Below, one piece after another: positions 62,653 to 64,000 of a stretch of DNA of 64,000 nt (its first letter is position 1; each line of letters begins with the position of its first letter). This DNA is from Ralstonia sp. SET104 (GTDB lineage: Bacteria; Pseudomonadota; Gammaproteobacteria; Burkholderiales; Burkholderiaceae), in the NCBI RefSeq assembly GCF_003851545.1, contig NZ_BHVX01000003.1, positions 248,001-312,000 of the forward strand, written 5' to 3'. Position numbers and translations under genes: made by a program. The notes beneath the pieces were generated by a model. The model was not told the DNA's origin, made no database searches, and saw only the letters and a program-made list of their open reading frames with translations.

Positions 62653-64000
62653 ATGACCAAAGAACTCTCAGCAGATTTTGTAGTGATCGGCTCCGGCATT
62701 ATCGGTTCCCTGACCGCGCGCAAGCTGGCACAGTCCGGCGCATCTGTCCTAATTCTGGAAGCCGGGCCGCGCGTGACTCGCGGCGAAATTGTTTCGCGCT
62801 TCCGCAATTCGCCTCGTCGGAGCGACTGGATGTCGCCCTACCCACCGGCACCTTGGGCACCCCATCCGATTTACCAACCGCATGACAATGGCCATCTGGT
62901 CCAAGCGGGCCCGTATCCGTATCCGGCCGAGTACATTCGCCAATTTGGTGGAACGACTTGGCACTGGGCTGCACATGCCTGGCGTAATGTCCCGAACGAC
63001 TTCAGGATTCAGTCTCTGTACGGGGTGGGCGTCGATTGGCCAGTCACCTACGAGGAACTCGAACCGTATTACCAGGAGGCCGAAGAGATCATGGGCGTCT
63101 CGGGTGCGCCGAACACAGGATCGCCCCGCAACAAACCCTTCCCTATGGAACCGGTTGCAGAGCCCTATGCGATGCGACGCATCCGCGAACGCCTGGCGGG
63201 TACGTATGACGTGGTGGGCAATACGACCGCGCGCAACAGCCGTAGTTACGACGGCCGCCCGGCCTGCTGCGGCAACAATAGCTGCCAACCGATCTGCCCA
63301 ATCGACGCACAGTACAACGGTGGCGTAGCCGCGCGATCAGCGGAAGTCGCCGGCGTGAAAATCCTGACGGACGCGAATGTGTACAAGCTCGAGCATGACG
63401 CGCAAGGGCGTATCACGGCAGCGTTGTACCTGGATCCGAACAAGCAGTCGCATCGCGTGACAGGTGACAAGTTTATTGTTGCAGCCAATGGCATTGAAAG
63501 CCCGAGACTGCTTCTCCTGTCCAGCAGCGATCGGTTTCCAAAAGGCCTGGCCAACCAATACGACATGGTCGGGCGCCACCTGATGGATCACCCGAGCACG
63601 TCGCTCACGTTTGATGCGGACGAGGATCTCTGGCTGGGTCGTGGCCCTCAAAGCCCAAGTTCGATTGGCAGCATGCGAGATGGCGCCTTCCGTGGCGAAC
63701 ATGCCCCCTACCGCCTCGACTTCACCAATATTTCCCGTGTTGATGGCGCCAGCAAATCCTTGATCAAGGACGGGGTCTATGGCGTGGAATTCGACAAACG
63801 TCTTCGCCACAGCGCAGCGCGCGAAATGAGCGTCAAGACCGTGCTGGAGGTGTTGCCTAACCCCGAAAACCGCATCTCGCTGAGCGACCAGAAAGATGCG
63901 ATGGGCATCCCGAAGCCGCAAGCCCACTACTCGGTTGATGACTATACGCGCAGGGGACACGAACGCGCGAAGCAGGATTTTCAGCGCATCGCCAATCTGA
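62653..64000 (+). CDS. GMC-family flavin dehydrogenase large subunit (gluconate/sorbitol/fructose dehydrogenase type), cut by window end
   Basis: 449 residues visible; the C-terminal part, including the GMC His/Asn active-site region, lies beyond the window. N-terminal FAD-binding GSGIIG (13-18) and LILEAGPRV, then GGTTWHWAAHAWR. A cysteine motif C205, C206, C211 and C215 (CCGNNSCQPICP) is the 3Fe-4S ligand set of membrane-bound fructose/gluconate-type dehydrogenases. It oxidises a sugar or sugar acid at the periplasmic face and passes electrons to the triheme cytochrome. Substrate identity cannot be told from sequence. A fragment of this gene is duplicated at 58694-58789. Confidence 0.9.
   Translation, partial: MTKELSADFVVIGSGIIGSLTARKLAQSGASVLILEAGPRVTRGEIVSRFRNSPRRSDWMSPYPPAPWAPHPIYQPHDNGHLVQAGPYPYPAEYIRQFGGTTWHWAAHAWRNVPNDFRIQSLYGVGVDWPVTYEELEPYYQEAEEIMGVSGAPNTGSPRNKPFPMEPVAEPYAMRRIRERLAGTYDVVGNTTARNSRSYDGRPACCGNNSCQPICPIDAQYNGGVAARSAEVAGVKILTDANVYKLEHDAQGRITAALYLDPNKQSHRVTGDKFIVAANGIESPRLLLLSSSDRFPKGLANQYDMVGRHLMDHPSTSLTFDADEDLWLGRGPQSPSSIGSMRDGAFRGEHAPYRLDFTNISRVDGASKSLIKDGVYGVEFDKRLRHSAAREMSVKTVLEVLPNPENRISLSDQKDAMGIPKPQAHYSVDDYTRRGHERAKQDFQRIANL

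Overview
The window looks like part of a Ralstonia-type genome (Burkholderiales, betaproteobacteria, R. pickettii group or a close relative). The evidence is uniformly high GC, Burkholderiales-style porins, a complete pel cluster, a PQQ alcohol-oxidation island and a nos cluster, with only small mobile remnants. The species is inferred from gene content and was not tested. No rRNA, tRNA, CRISPR array or replication origin was seen.

Layout. (1) 1-350: broken 3' part of an IS3-family (IS150-like) element beside the end of pelG. (2) 376-13417, minus strand: complete pelABCDEFG operon for the cationic exopolysaccharide Pel, with a PelD that keeps a c-di-GMP RxxD site. (3) 13809-20696: housekeeping and envelope genes (CNNM/CorC-type membrane protein, carboxymuconolactone decarboxylase-like protein with a MerR regulator, two small Lys/His-rich exported proteins, a secreted phosphodiesterase, MipA/OmpV, a small conserved protein). 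(4) 20784-41612: a PQQ-dependent alcohol oxidation island. It holds PedG- and PedF-like proteins, an AcoR-like sigma-54 activator, an alpha/beta hydrolase, pqqABCDE, a cytochrome c, a quinoprotein alcohol dehydrogenase with the Asp pair proposed for lanthanide enzymes, cytochrome b561, a PQQ-associated beta-propeller protein, a TonB receptor, aldehyde dehydrogenase ExaC, a SoxYZ-like carrier, two metallo-beta-lactamase-fold proteins and a porin. (5) 41837-52330: nitrous oxide reductase cluster nosZ-nosR-nosDFYL plus a second NosL-like gene on the minus strand, and a divergent cytochrome c and nosX. (6) 52442-58643: acyltransferase, cupin, kelch-type secreted protein, DOPA dioxygenase and a carboxylesterase fused to a Ppx/GppA-like tail, mixed with gene remnants. 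(7) 59320-end: membrane-bound flavin sugar/alcohol dehydrogenase (triheme cytochrome c, porin, small subunit, large GMC subunit cut by the window end).

How the genes work together. The most striking pattern is regulatory. Five transcription units of the PQQ island (pedF-like, alcohol dehydrogenase, exaC, SoxYZ-like carrier, porin) each have a correctly spaced -24/-12 sigma-54 promoter. Each also has one or more TGTTGC/GCAACA elements roughly 90-150 bp upstream of the predicted start. The only sigma-54 activator in the window is the AcoR-like gene divergent from pedF, so it is the natural candidate for driving the whole alcohol to aldehyde to acid pathway. In the nos cluster, NosR carries the flavin-attachment motif that NosX (ApbE-like) would modify, and an FNR/DNR-like box lies between the two divergent units. 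Between 53.9 and 59.3 kb there are several broken genes, including a 90-bp copy (88/90 identical) of an internal part of the large dehydrogenase gene at the right end; the copy lacks 153 bp between two short direct repeats.
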